Shown: positions 28,140 through 39,312, numbered from the stretch's first letter. The stretch: DNA of 64,000 nucleotides from Brachionus manjavacas (GCA_019054805.1 JAHQIY010000028.1:124001-188000); one strand, 5' to 3'. The notes: generated from the letters alone by a model not told the origin. Translations and numbers: made by a program.

Positions 28140-29520
28140 AATTTTTAAAAGAAAAGCTAATTTATCAGTCTTTTTGATTTTATTTTCCACTTAATCAATA
28201 AAAAATTTAGAATTAATTAAAGCAGTTTTTTTGGAATATAAAAATTGGAATTTTTTTTTATTACAGAGAATTACATTTAATTGCGCTACATTAATGAAGC
28301 ATGAAACTTTAATTACCATTATTTACAAATTATTCAAATGCTTTTTAACATCAATGTATCAGAATAAACTTTATTTTAAATCAAATTAATAAATTTATCA
28401 AAGATCGTCTAAGATCAATTGAAAGAATAAAATAATACTGAATTATTAAATGAAGTAAAATTTTTCTCATTTTCTTTTATTTTTTTAAATTCAAAATAAT
28501 TTTTGCAAAGAATACTAAAAAAGTAAAAATAAGTATAAAAATAGGACAAAAGTAAGTGTTTGAGGAATTTCTCAAAATAACATTAAATTTTAAGTTTTAA
28601 TTATTTTTCATTTTGTGCTCTTTTTTTATTTTCTAGTTTTTTTTCTCGTTTTTTTGTAATTCCAAAAAATTCATCAACGAATCGATTTAGGAGTAAAGAC
28701 GAACTGACCATCGATGGAGACTTCTTTAAAGGTATTGATTATTATATTTTTGGATCTTTTTATCCTTTTTGTTTTTCTACATGCTAAAAGGTTTTTGCTT
28801 TATCGACATAATCGATCAAAATTACGAACTAATTTATCAGGTTTCCTTTTTTAAAAATTGAAATATCTTAAATGAACTTTTTTATTTTTTTTCTAAATTC
28901 TGAGAACATATTTTCAGAGAATTATCAGGCAGATTTTGTTAAATATTTTAACCAAAAAGAGTTAAGTAAATTTTAATTACTTTGCTCAATTATTATTAAA
29001 AAAAAAAGAAAATAAATTAAAACCTAATCAATTATTTCGTACACTTTAAATATGTAATCAATGTAAAAAGTGACATTGATTCTTTTTGATTGTTAATTTT
29101 TTTTCTTGGTTGAGAGATCCAAATAGAGTTATTATATAATTAGTTGTTTTCTTGATTAACAGCCAACAGCTAAGTTATTTTTGAAGAAGATGAAATTTAT
29201 TTTAAATTTGCTCAAATTATAAAAATATTTGCATGTTTTTTTGTTTTTTGTAATAAAAAATATTTCGATTTAAAATCCTTGCGAAAAAAGATAAACTTAG
29301 AATTTCTAACAAAATTTTTTAGAAAGTTCATTCTACTTAAAAGATGAGAACAATTCCAATGTTTTTTTAAAAGAGCATAAATAATCTTTTAGTCATAAAG
29401 CACATAATTCTTGAAAATTAGTTTTTCTGAAATTGAAATTGAAATTAAAATTAAAAATTCAAAATGAATAGTTTATTAATTTAAATATTTTTAAATTTAT
29501 GTGAAAATTTTGTGAAAAAA
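28140..29520. other. AT-rich spacer
   Basis: No gene is supported over about 1.4 kb. The right edge is the terminal exon of the minus-strand coiled-coil gene. Confidence 0.5.
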
Positions 29521-29522
29521 AT

Positions 29523-32500
29523 CTAAATCAGTTTGCTTTTTTTTTCAGACTTTTGAGTTTTGTAATGAAAATTTTGATTTTCATTTTCCAAATATTTGAT
29601 GTCGATTTCTAAAATTCTTTTTTGTTGTTCAAGTTCAACTAATTTCTCATTTATCACTTTCAAATCTTGAAAAAATTTTTTTAAAATAAGCTTTCAAAAA
29701 GATTAATTTAACAATCTTACCTTCTAATAGAATTTCATTTTTTTCTTTTGAAGTTTGAAGCTAAATTTTCAATTTTTCATTCTCTAAAAAAAAAATTAAA
29801 GCAAACTATTTCACAATTATTATTTATTTATTTATTTGTTTTCTGTACCGAGCTAAAGCTCCTTCAGAATAAGTTAAAAATAAAAAAAAAAAAAAAAAAA
29901 AATAAAATTAAAGTTAATGTAATTAGATAAAAAAAAAGAATCAAAATAGAGTAAATAAGCAACAAAAATGAAAGTTGAAAAGACATAAATTGGAAAAGAT
30001 TGTTACATGTGGCACATGTTTAAATAGTTCAAGTTTCAGGAAAAAAAGAAGAAATAGTAAGGTAGCAATTACACAATGGAGTTGGGTATTCAATATATCT
30101 TGATTCGAAATTTGCCAAATATCAGAATTTTCTTGCAATTTTAGCATAAATGTCTTCAAAATATTCAAAATGCCGATTTGAGACTGTAAGTAATTTAAGT
30201 TTATTAAAAGCTTCATGATTCACGATGTTGGAGGGAGTATCATATTTTAATTTAAGGATAGATCTTACTGCTGTATTCTGAATTGCTTGTAGTTTTTTGA
30301 TATTATTTTCTGAAAATGAATTCAAGCAAGGAAAAGAATGGTCTAAAATTGATCCGACTAAAGATTTAAATAAATTTTCTAGTGTGTTTTGATTAAGACC
30401 CCATTTTTTTTTTGACAGTATCTTAATAATATTTAGCCTTTCGTTTCAGCGTTCTTTAATTTCGTCTACTAATATATTAAAATTTAATTTACAATCAAAT
30501 TTTATACCAAGAAACTTGATTTCTTTTTGGTTCATTATTCTCTTTTTTGTACCTAGAGAAGACTACTGAACACGACTTTTCAACTGATATCTTCATTTTC
30601 GATTTAATAAGCCATTGATCTAGTTCGTTGGTGTATTTATTAATCTTATTTTCTTGGTTCCCTTTTTTGTTATAAATGAAGAATGTAACTAGATCATCTG
30701 CGAAAAGCAGAGAGTATTCATTATTTGTTTTGTTTCTTTTTTGGATGTCATTAATATATATACTAAATAAAAGAGGACTAATTGCCGAGCCTTGAGGAAC
30801 ACTCAAATGTAAATTGATTAAATTTTTTCTTGAGATTTTGACAGCGAGTTTTTTTAAAGTTTCTTCTTACTTTCTTGCGTTCTTTTATCAGAATAACAAT
30901 GTTCGGGGGAAGACTGGTTTTGTAGATTTTCTGAGATTGATAAGGAATGCTTTTATGTGAAGTAGAAATAATTTTTTCTGTAATTTTATCATTTAGTTGA
31001 TCTATTGTGAGGGAACTTTCAGTGATATTCACTATTTGAGAATTTAAAATCTCGCTGAATAATTGCCAGTTTGCTTTCTTATAGTTAAACTTTTTAGCTG
31101 CTGATTTATTTTCTAATTGATAGCCCATAGAAATCTTTGCTTCTATTGGGAAATGGTCACTAATCATGTCTTGACTATTTGGGACACAAAAGTCGGCAAT
31201 TTTGTCAATTAATTAAGATGAAACTAAAAAAAGATCAAGAACTTCAAAATTAATAAAAATAATAAGTATTATTGAGGTGAAAAAAAATCAAATGAGAGTA
31301 TAAAAACTCATTAAGAGTATTAATTAATCCTAGTTGTGAATTAATTAAATAAAACAATAAAAATATTCTTAAAAATTATTCGAAATTAAAAAAATTATTG
31401 CATAATTAAATTTTATAAAATAATTGCGCCAGAATATTACAGCAGCCTGGAGGATACCGATGTTGAGTCAACTTTTGAGAAAACAGTCCATGACCCTCAA
31501 AAGAAGACAAGAAAAATGACAATTTGGGAAATCATTTAAACATTTGCCAGCGCCGATGTCGCAGAAAAAAGCGTCATCGGCGCTGAAAGAAATTAAGATA
31601 CTTGATGATAAGTTTTATATTCCTTCAGATGGTTTTAATAAGATTACTAATTCTGAATTTATGCGTTATCGGTCTGGAAAATTCACGACTCTTGATCATT
31701 TTGTGAAGTCATTTAATATACAGTGCCGATTTGACAAGTGGATTTCTGGTAATTTTACGTAAATTTCCGTAAATTTACGTAATTTTACGTAAATTTACGT
31801 AATATTACGTAAAATTACTTTGTAACAAAAAGTAAATTTACGTATTTTTACGTAATTTTACGTATATTTACGTAAATTTACGTAAAAATTGATAAAAATG
31901 AAATGCCAAAAAAAGCCCGATTTTTTGAATTTTTTATTATTTTCTAATAAATTTTTAAAAAATTAGTTTCTATTTATTAAATCAAATTTTACTGAAAATT
32001 CCTTTTTTTTTACTAATTTTTACGTAAATTTTTGTAAAAATGGTAAAATATGGTAAAAAAAAGTAACTTTTGGTAAAATTTTATTTAATAAATAGAAACT
32101 AATTTTTTCAAATTTTATTAGAAAATAATAAAAAATTCAAAAAATCGGGCTTTTTTTTGGCATTTTCATTTTTACCAATTTTTACGTAAATTTACGTAAA
32201 TATACGTAAAATTACGTAAAAATACGTAAATTTACTTTTTGTTACAAAGTAATTTTACGTAATATTACGTAAATTTACGTAATATTACGTAAATTTACGT
32301 AAATTTACGTAAAATTACCAGAAATCCACTTGTCAAATCGGTACTGTATGGTGTCTTGATAGAGACAATTGTCAAGATTGGAAGCAGGCTAAATGCACTT
32401 GTCCTAGTTTTCTAAAAGAGTTAATATGCAAGCATGCATAAAATAATTTAAAAAATTATTTCAAAATAATTTTCAACTCATGCTAGAAAAAGTTCAAAAT

Positions 32501-35248
32501 TATCCATCTAAATTAGAGAGTTAAGTTGTTGAAAAGCATTTATTAGAGAATAATTTTTTAATAATTTTTATAATACTCGGCAAAAATTTTTTGCACCCAG
32601 TTTTATTTCTATTTCAATAATTTTGACAAAAAATAAATACCCGAAAAAATATTTATTTTTACACCCAAATAATTAATATAAATACCCATTTAATAATAAT
32701 CCATAATAAAATAAATAAAGTATTATTTGATATTTAAGAAATGCCAATATATTTAAAAGCATGTTTCTTCTGCCGCCACCATATCATTTTGTCATAATAA
32801 AAAAAAGTTTTATCTTACCAAAAAATTTATAAAAAATAACCCGAAATTTCCAAAAACATGTTTATTTTCCCAAAAACTTTCTTTTTAAAACTTTAATTTT
32901 CGAAAAATATCTTATATTTTTTGCTTGTCTAAAAAACACTATATTCTAAATGCTTCATTAATTTCATAAAATTAAATTTTAGAATTTCTTACCTTCTAAT
33001 AGAATTTCATTTTTTTCTTTTGAGATTTGAAGCTCAATTTTCAAATTTTGGCTCTCTAAAAAAAGAAAAATTAAATTCGAATGTTTAATAGTTAGTAAAC
33101 AAATAAACAATATAACTCGCTTTATTTAGTCTGACAAAAATTTATTAAATTTTACGTTATCTTACTTAAGCTTATCTAAGCCCATGTAATCTTACGTTTG
33201 ATTATAGAAATTTTTGTAAAGACCATGTCAAATAAAGGCACTGTGAATTTAAGCTTTTTGATTATACAATTTCAGAGTTTCTTACCTTCTAATTGAATTT
33301 CATTTTTTTCTTTTGAAGTTTGAATCTCAATTTTCAATTTTTCGTTCTCTAAAAAAAATTAAAACAAAATATCTCTCAATTATAAACTAAATAAGTTATT
33401 TTCATTATTCTAACAGTCTGTTTCTTTTGCTAGCACTAAATCATTTAAAGTTTAGTGCTGGTGATTAAAAAAAGTTTTATTTCAAAATTATTTAAAAAAT
33501 ATAACAAAATTTCCATGAATAAATTTAAGATTCATTTAAATTTATCTTATAATTTTTTTCTTCATTTTATTGTAATAAATTTTGAATTCTTTAAATTTTT
33601 ATTTTATTCTATTCTTATTTTATCCTTTTTTTAATCTGTAGGAGCTTTAGATCGTCATTTTATTTTGAATTTATCATGATCTCTTAGTTTTATACTCGAT
33701 TTTTTTCACTATTTTTGATTAAAACCCTTTTAATTTGAGAAGTAAGGTAGAGCAAGTTTCGCTTTACTTTTAACAACCATGAATTCAACTTAGTCGTAAG
33801 AATTTAGAATTTTTATATCTCGTATTAAATTTTTTATTTTATGTAATGTGTATTCAATTTGAAAAGCTTACACAAAATTAACTTTTTTACATCAAATTAA
33901 GTTTTATGAAAAATAAAAATACCGCAAAAATTTACATTGCTGCAAATATTTTTAATCATTTATCTTAATATTAGAATTTTAAAAGATAGACTGTAACAAA
34001 TTGACTAAATTTTTTTAAATAGATTTATAATTAACTTAATTTTTTAGATCAATTATCATTCTCAGAATGCATATTTCAGCTTTAATTTTCATAAAATAAA
34101 ATTTTTAACTTAAAATTTTTTTTCATATATGTTTAAAATTACAGAATAAAACGGAATCGATTAAAAAAATTAGTCAAGATTTGATAAATAAAAAACAAAA
34201 ATTTTTTAAAATATAATCTTAAAGAATATGAAAAAATAAAAAAATTATTTTAAAAAGATTTTAATGCTCAGATGTTCATTAAAAACACAAATATTCCATT
34301 TCTAAATTTATTAGAAAAAGACTTTTCGTTTTTTTCATCAATTTAATGACTTAGTTTTATTTTCTTAAATGGAGCTCTCCAAATTATTTATTCTCGTATT
34401 TATTTGTTTAATTGTATCAAGCTCTCTATGATTAAAAAAAATTAAATTTTTAAAAGTAAAGTAAAATAAATCAAAAAATAGAGAATAAAAATTGCTGAGA
34501 TATTTAAGTATTTGATGGCTCAAGAAAAAAAGAAAAAAATTTAAAGATGTAATTATTGAAATGTAATCGGATATTCGATATATCTTGATACGAAATTTTC
34601 TTTATATTATTATTATTATTATTTATTAGTTTAAAGCCCCATAGGCAAAATTACAAAAATTACATTTCGTATTCTCTGATTATTTAGTATTCTCTAATTA
34701 AAGCTTCTACAAATTAAAAAAATTAAACTAAAAAGATCCGAAATTAAGTTTTAAAATTTCAAATCAAAAATTATAATTTAATAAAAAAAATAGCAGTTAA
34801 GGTTTTATTTTTCATTTTGAGTAAGCAACTAACTTCTTTTCTAAAAGGAAAAAACGCTGAAATTGTAAAAAACAGCTTTTACCTTCTTTTTGAAATTCAT
34901 TTTTTTCCTTGCAATCTATAAGATGAGTTTCAAAATTCTGATTTTCTTTAAAAAAAAGTGTTAAATTTAAAATTTTTCCAAATCAATTTTTTACCGATTT
35001 CTCTTTGAAATTCATTTTTTTCCTTGCAATCTAAAAGATGAGTTTCAAAATTCTGATTTTCTTTAAAAAAAAGTGTTAAATTTAAAATTTTTCCAAATCA
35101 ATTTTTTACAGATTTCTCTTTGAAATTCATTTTTTTCAATTTTTTGGTGATTAAGCTCTTTTTCAAGAGGGCTTAAATAAAAATGCATTCCCAAAAAATA
35201 CCCAACTATAAGTACTGTAATGCCGATGGATGGGTTTTTTCCTGACAA
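29523..35248 (-). CDS. Unrecognised gene built from repeated 21-22-codon coiled-coil mini-exons (status uncertain)
   Basis: Candidate exons in transcript order: 35248-35110 (N-terminal, with a hydrophobic segment GITVLIVGYFLGMHFYL), 35060-34995 (66 nt), 34945-34883, 33348-33286, 33055-32993 and 29783-29721 (63 nt each), and a terminal exon 29665-29523 with stop. All mini-exons are phase 1 on both sides, flanked by GT/AG; the two shortest introns are 49 nt. Consensus peptide ~ENxLKIELQTSKEKNEIxLE, three heptads per exon. The terminal exon reads DLKVINEKLVELEQQKRILE and is also coiled coil. The product would be a small membrane-anchored coiled-coil protein. Problems: exon 29721-29783 has an in-frame TAG, the first exon ends in T so its junction codon becomes TAA, and no ATG precedes the hydrophobic segment. 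It may be a decaying or alternatively spliced gene. I do not recognise the family. Confidence 0.5.
29817..31260 (-). mobile_element. LINE-A copy with internal deletion, in the intron of the coiled-coil gene
   Basis: On the minus strand the element starts near 31260 with the end of an APE endonuclease (LIDKIADFCVPNSQ, then SDHFPIE). It runs into the RT linker to about 30835, then jumps directly to SVPQGSAISPLLFSIYINDI and LLFADDLVTF (30806-30495), so the first RT motifs are deleted. C-terminal parts follow in shifted frames (LNSFSENNIKKLQAIQNTAV, 30325-30122). The 3' UTR ends in the GGAGCTTTAGCTC hairpin (about 29845-29869) and a tail of AAATA units. This copy defines the LINE-A 3' terminus used to recognise the other fragments. 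Confidence 0.85.
31544..32440 (+). pseudogene. MULE transposase C-terminal relic, split by a palindromic MITE
   Basis: The left part (31544-31720) reads SSALKEIKILDDKFYIPSDG, then TLDHFVKSFNI. The right part (32349-32440) reads WCLDRDNCQDWKQAKCTCPS, then FLKELICKHA, a SWIM zinc finger (CxC ... CxH). Removing 31721-32346 plus one TA restores a continuous frame across the junction (KSFNI followed by WCLDRD). The finger and preceding segment are typical of MULE transposases; the DDE domain is not present. Confidence 0.8.
31721..32346. mobile_element. Palindromic Tc1/mariner-type MITE inserted at a TA
   Basis: A 626-bp near-perfect palindrome. Both ends read CAGT(G/A)CCGATTTGACAAGT inward and are flanked by TA (31719-31720 and 32347-32348). 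Inside each arm come tandem TTACGTAAAT-type repeats and then a longer A/T-rich arm, meeting near 32030. CAGT ends and TA duplication are typical of Tc1/mariner-type elements. It has no ORF, so it must have been moved in trans. Confidence 0.85.
32441..32992. other. AT-rich intronic spacer
   Basis: Between the MULE relic and the mini-exon at 32993. No coding sequence or repeat family is recognised. Confidence 0.4.
33349..34882 (-). other. Large intron of the coiled-coil gene
   Basis: It holds a degenerate LINE-type hairpin near 33643 and a 168-bp segment (34318-34485) that recurs directly at 37048-37215. No gene is otherwise seen. Confidence 0.4.
34318..34485 (+). repeat. Dispersed direct repeat, copy 1 (about 168 bp)
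   Basis: Begins AGACTTTTCGTTTTTTTCAT and is matched with few changes at 37048-37215. Both contain TGGAGCTCTCCA and an AATTATTTATTCT...TTTATTTGTTTAAT stretch, perhaps a decayed retroelement 3' end. Confidence 0.7.
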
Positions 35249-35289
35249 TGAGACTGATATGTGTAGAGTTATTAAAATGATATTATGCG

Positions 35290-35640
35290 GGTGCTTTTCC
35301 CTAAATACCTTAACAAATCCCTATGGGACTTATGCAGCCTCGTATGGATGACTTATTCAGCCAGAGCCTAGAACCAATCAGTTGGTTCTGTTTATAGTCT
35401 GTTGGTCAGCAACCGACTTGAACTAACTTTTCCAGCTGGTTCCGATTATAGAGTCACCTATTCGGCAGCTCTTCGAAGCAGTAAGCCTACTACTTCTATC
35501 TTTTGATATTTATCGAAAATATCCAAAAGATTCGAGTTCTTGTTCAGAACTCTGGATGACTTATTCAGCCTTCCTTTTAGTTTAACGAGAGACTTAAACC
35601 CTAAGCCGCTCGGATAGAACAAGTAAAAGAAAAGGTTAAG
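35290..35640. other. GC-richer hairpin island framed by an 18-nt repeat (candidate structured RNA)
   Basis: This stretch stands out by base composition. The 18-mer TGGATGACTTATTCAGCC occurs at 35345-35362 and 35553-35570, with looser relatives near 35325 and 35451-35466. Between the two exact copies lie strong hairpins: GAACCAA-TCAG-TTGGTTC (35371-35388), AGTC/GACT enclosing GTTG-GTCAG-CAAC (35396-35418), a 14-bp stem with one bulge (35498-35531) and GAGTTCT-TGTTC-AGAACTC (35534-35552). No frame gives a recognisable protein. It could be a structured non-coding RNA gene, part of an unknown mobile element, or a cluster of binding palindromes. Strand unknown. Confidence 0.5.
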
Positions 35641-36302
35641 TTTATTTTTGATAAATATTCTTTATTTCAAATACTGTAATATGTTATGTAGAAAAATTAA
35701 AAGTTATATTTATGTTAAAATATTAAAATAACGAATGAAGTAATTTTCTTCAACTTTTTAAACACATAAAATTAAAATAAATAAAATTAAATTAAAACAA
35801 ATAAAAAGTCGGGGAACATCTTCATTACAGTACCACAAACACAATATTAATTGTAATTGAAATAGCATTACCTTAAAAATCAATATTAAAAATGTAAAAA
35901 ATATGAATTTTTTGAAATTATTATTTAATTACAATAAGATTTCCAAAAGCTTTTTCTGGCCTTATTATAATAATGTTGTGCATTTGTATTGTCTTGGTAT
36001 TGATGGTTTGGAACAAACTGACAAAAAAAAATTTAGAAATTTTAATTTCAACTTTCTCATTTTGAAATTTTAAATTATCCAAATTACTAATAAAAGGTTA
36101 GTTGACAAAATTGTCTACGAATCTGATTTAGTCTTCATTTGTGACAGACCTTTCCGGCAAAGTTTTCTATATTAAGTTTTATCAGAATTTTAAAAAAAAA
36201 AAAATAATCAAGAAATTCTTGGAATAAAAATTTTTAGAATTAACTTTAGTATTATTAACAAAAAAAAAAATTTTTTTTTGTAAAACCCAGAATTTTGATA
36301 GA
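35641..36302. other. AT-rich spacer
   Basis: No gene or repeat family is recognised, apart from a motif near 36140 resembling, inverted, a segment near 37610 (GGAAAGGTCTG). Confidence 0.4.
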
Positions 36303-36978
36303 TAAATTTACAAAAATCTAGGCTTCTCTTTTTCAATTAAGTATTTCACTAATAGTTCTCAAATCTAGAAAATTTAAAGAAATTTAAGAAACAAAACATT
36401 CTTTGTTATAATAAAATGAATTAATAAAATAATAAGTAGAAAAATATATTTAAAAAATTTTTTTAACGTAGTGTAATATAAATTTTTGCACATTTGTTCT
36501 TAAAGTACAATCTTTTTTTTTTTATTAATTTAAATCAAACAAATAATCAATCTTATTGAATTATTTATTATTTGTCTAATTTAACATCTTATTTTAGAAA
36601 AATTATTTTACGCTAAAATAAGTCCAACAAAGTATATTTCAATATTATTTGAAATAATTTTTATGATCTTTAATAATAATTTATCAAATAAGGAAGAATA
36701 TTGTTTAATTTGAACTCGAATTTATTAAAATATATTTTTAGCCAAATTAATCATGCTTCTAAAATATTTAAGTATATTTTGAAGAATATTTTTTATCAAG
36801 TTATAGACAGGATTCTAATTAGCATTTAATTATTTTATTATTGTGAAATATTTTAATTTGAATTATTTGTAGAAACCAAAACCATTTAAATTCTTCTTAA
36901 GTTTCTGTAAATTTTCTAGATGTGAGACTTAATAGTGAAATACTTAATTGAAAAAGAGTAGCCTTGATTTTTGTAAAT
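36303..36978. mobile_element. Inverted-repeat element with about 90-bp arms, no ORF
   Basis: The arms 36303-36395 and 36886-36978 are inverted copies of each other (shared core TTTTTCAATTAAGTATTTCA). The interior is AT-rich and non-coding. No clear target duplication is visible, so the exact ends are uncertain. It fits an old foldback element or MITE. Confidence 0.6.
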
Positions 36979-37047
36979 TCAAAGAATGCCACAAATTTTG
37001 CAAATACTAAAATGAAAAAATAAAATTTTAAAATTTTTTATGAATAA

Positions 37048-37215
37048 GACTTTTCGTTTTTTTCATCATTTTAATGACTGAGTTTTATTATCTTAAATGG
37101 AGCTCTCCAAATTATTTATTCTTGAATTTATTTGTTTAATTTTATCAAGCTCTTTATGAGTAAAAAAAATTAATTTTTAAAAGTAAAGTAAAATAAATCA
37201 AAAAAAATTAGACTA
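37048..37215 (+). repeat. Dispersed direct repeat, copy 2 (about 168 bp)
   Basis: Matches 34318-34485 with few changes. It lies immediately left of the inverted mini-exon copy. Confidence 0.7.
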
Positions 37216-37218
37216 GAT

Positions 37219-37495
37219 TTTTGTAAATTTATTCATCTAAAATTGAGCTTCAAACTTCGAAAGAAAAAATTGAAATCTATTAGAAGGTAAAAGGCTCTAA
37301 AATTTAATTTAAAAAAAAAATGATTTTACAGTGCCTTTATTATACATGGTTCAACCAAAAATTAAGTAATTTTAGGTATAATGAAGCCTTTTTAAACACA
37401 ACATTTTACGTCAGATTAGATCAGCTTATATTAGTTAAAGTTAAATTTCGATTAATTATGCAAATTTGTGTCAGACTGGGTAAATTCTAATCCGG
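37219..37495 (+). pseudogene. Inverted copy of one mini-exon and its intron
   Basis: On the plus strand AAAATTGAGCTTCAAACTTC is followed by a GAAAAAATTGAAATC stretch and a GAAGGTAAAA donor-like end, matching the minus-strand mini-exons at 32993-33348. The downstream 37320-37490 resembles the reverse complement of the intron at 33121-33285 (shared ACAGTGCCTTTAT and GTCAGACT). The exon copy carries an in-frame TAG and is shortened, so it looks dead. Confidence 0.6.
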
Positions 37496-37499
37496 ACAA

Positions 37500-39000
37500 A
37501 AAAAATTTTTTTTTTTAAAAAAAAAATAAATTTTTATAGATATGTCAGCAGTCTGAATTTTAGCTTTTGGGTGACATATCGGAGATGACTTGTCGAAAGT
37601 AACTCTGTTGGAAAGGTCTGACTACCGTTTCTTTAAATTCTTTACAAAATTTGAAAAAAGATACTCACCCATTGATTTGGACATTGGGGAATTGGCTGGT
37701 CTGAGAAATAAAATTTAATTAATTTAGATAAATTATATTATTAATTTATAAATTAATTAATTTATATATAATTAATTTTATTTACTAGACATTGGCTTGT
37801 TTTTCTTTAATTAAAAGGGATTAAAGTTTAAAAATATGCTAAATTTAAAGAAGTAGCTAATAGCTGTATGCTTTATAAATAAATTTTCAAGTTGTTTTTA
37901 ATTCATAAATTTTAAAATAAATTCTTATACTTAATTCTTTTTCTTAATGATGGGTCTTAATTTGGCTTGATTCTAGTCCACTATGTTTACTGCTAATTTT
38001 TAGTAAAATTTGTAAACATATTAGTTCAATTTAAACTTAAATAAATTAATTTAACAGAATTTATCTCTCTTCAGCAAAATGGGGCAGAACTACAGTGCTA
38101 TCTAAATTTTTAATTTGAGCTTTGAAATTTTTTTTGACCTCCAACTGATAATGAATCAGGTTTTTATATTTGCAGCTTGGTATTTTGAAATTTATTTTTA
38201 AAAAAAATAAGATAGTGACGTATTGAAGCACGCGCCAAATTTAATTTATGTTGATATAAATATGGATAAAATACATAAATAAAAAAATAAAATCAAAATA
38301 AAGCTAATTAATAGTATAATAAAATTAAAGATTAATTAATTAGAATTTTTTTTACCTTCTTTAAGCGAAATTGTGCTTCCTCCTTTTAAATTCATTTCAA
38401 TTTTTCCTCAATTTTCTTTTTAAGCTTCGATCTTATAATATTAATGTTTAATTATTTTATAATTTTACAAGTACAATTTTTGGTCAAAATAATATTGTTG
38501 TTCTTATGTCTTTGGCTTATAATACATACGTTTAATTTTCGAAAAGTTTCTTAAAATTATCTATAAAAATATTTTAGATGAGAGAATGGAGCAAAATGTG
38601 TACTAATGTCAAGAAACAATGACAAATATTAACTTATTGAGAAAAAATAGTATTGAAAAAAAGATTAAAATTATTTTTTTTAAGCAAAAAACATTTTTTG
38701 TGACAAATTCCATCAATAAGTCAATTTTAAAATTTTCGTTGTCTTAAATTATTTTATAACACCACGCTAAATTCCCACAGACTTGAATTAATTGTAGATT
38801 AGATTTGATTTTTATTTATTTATTTAATTAATTTAATATGTAAAGGAAAAAGAAAGTTTACAATAGCCATTATTCTTTAATTTTCTTCTATAGAAACATA
38901 ATTTTTTTGTCATTCAAATCTTGTAAGGTGGTAGTCATACAAGTTTTAGCATGGTTTTAAAATAATTTTCAATGATTTAACTCAAATCAAATATTTATTT
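37500..39000. other. AT-rich intergenic sequence
   Basis: No gene is supported. On the minus strand a stretch near 38350-38420 ends in AAAGAAG followed by GTAAAA, resembling a mini-exon end, but its frame is poor. An indistinct inverted region follows near 37550-37650. Confidence 0.4.
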
Positions 39001-39004
39001 TTTT

Positions 39005-39172
39005 TTTATTTTATTTGTTTTCTGTACCGAGCTAAAGCTCCTTCAGAATAAATTAAAAATAAAATTAAAGTTAATAAAATTAAATAAAAAAAAAGAATCA
39101 AAATAGAGTAAATAAGCTAAAAAAAATTAAAGTTGAAAAGACATAAATTGGAAAAGATTGTTTCATGTGGCT
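39005..39172 (-). mobile_element. LINE-A 3' end fragment
   Basis: On the minus strand about 115 bp of LINE-A 3' UTR (matching 29870-30015) ends in the GGAGCTTTAGCTC hairpin, GGTACAGAAAACAAATAAAA and an A/T tail. No coding part remains, so it is an extremely 5'-truncated copy. Confidence 0.75.
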
Positions 39173-39225
39173 TGATTTTATATTTTTATTACAAAAGCAA
39201 AAAATTTGTCGGATTCTACATAATT

Positions 39226-39312
39226 TAAAAAATGGTTTAATTATTTGTGTTCGAATTACAAAAGGTATCCAATGTTGAAATAACATTGAAAAAGTGCGAT
39301 GTTTCAAATATT
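39226..39312 (+). repeat. Repeat R, copy 1 (inverted relative to 41228-41315)
   Basis: About 87 bp containing CAATGTTGAAATAACATTGA and AAAAGTGCGATGTTTCAAAT. The reverse complement lies at 41228-41315 with few differences. The pair encloses the TIR transposon but is not its end. Confidence 0.7.

Noticed and set aside
29870..29920. Long A-runs considered as a poly-A retrocopy tail
   Set aside because: They lie inside the LINE-A 3' UTR upstream of its terminal hairpin, on the opposite strand.
31750..32330. Regular TTACGTAA repeats considered as a CRISPR array or satellite
   Set aside because: Units are very short, without unique spacers, and symmetrical about a centre; they belong to a MITE with TIRs and TA duplication.
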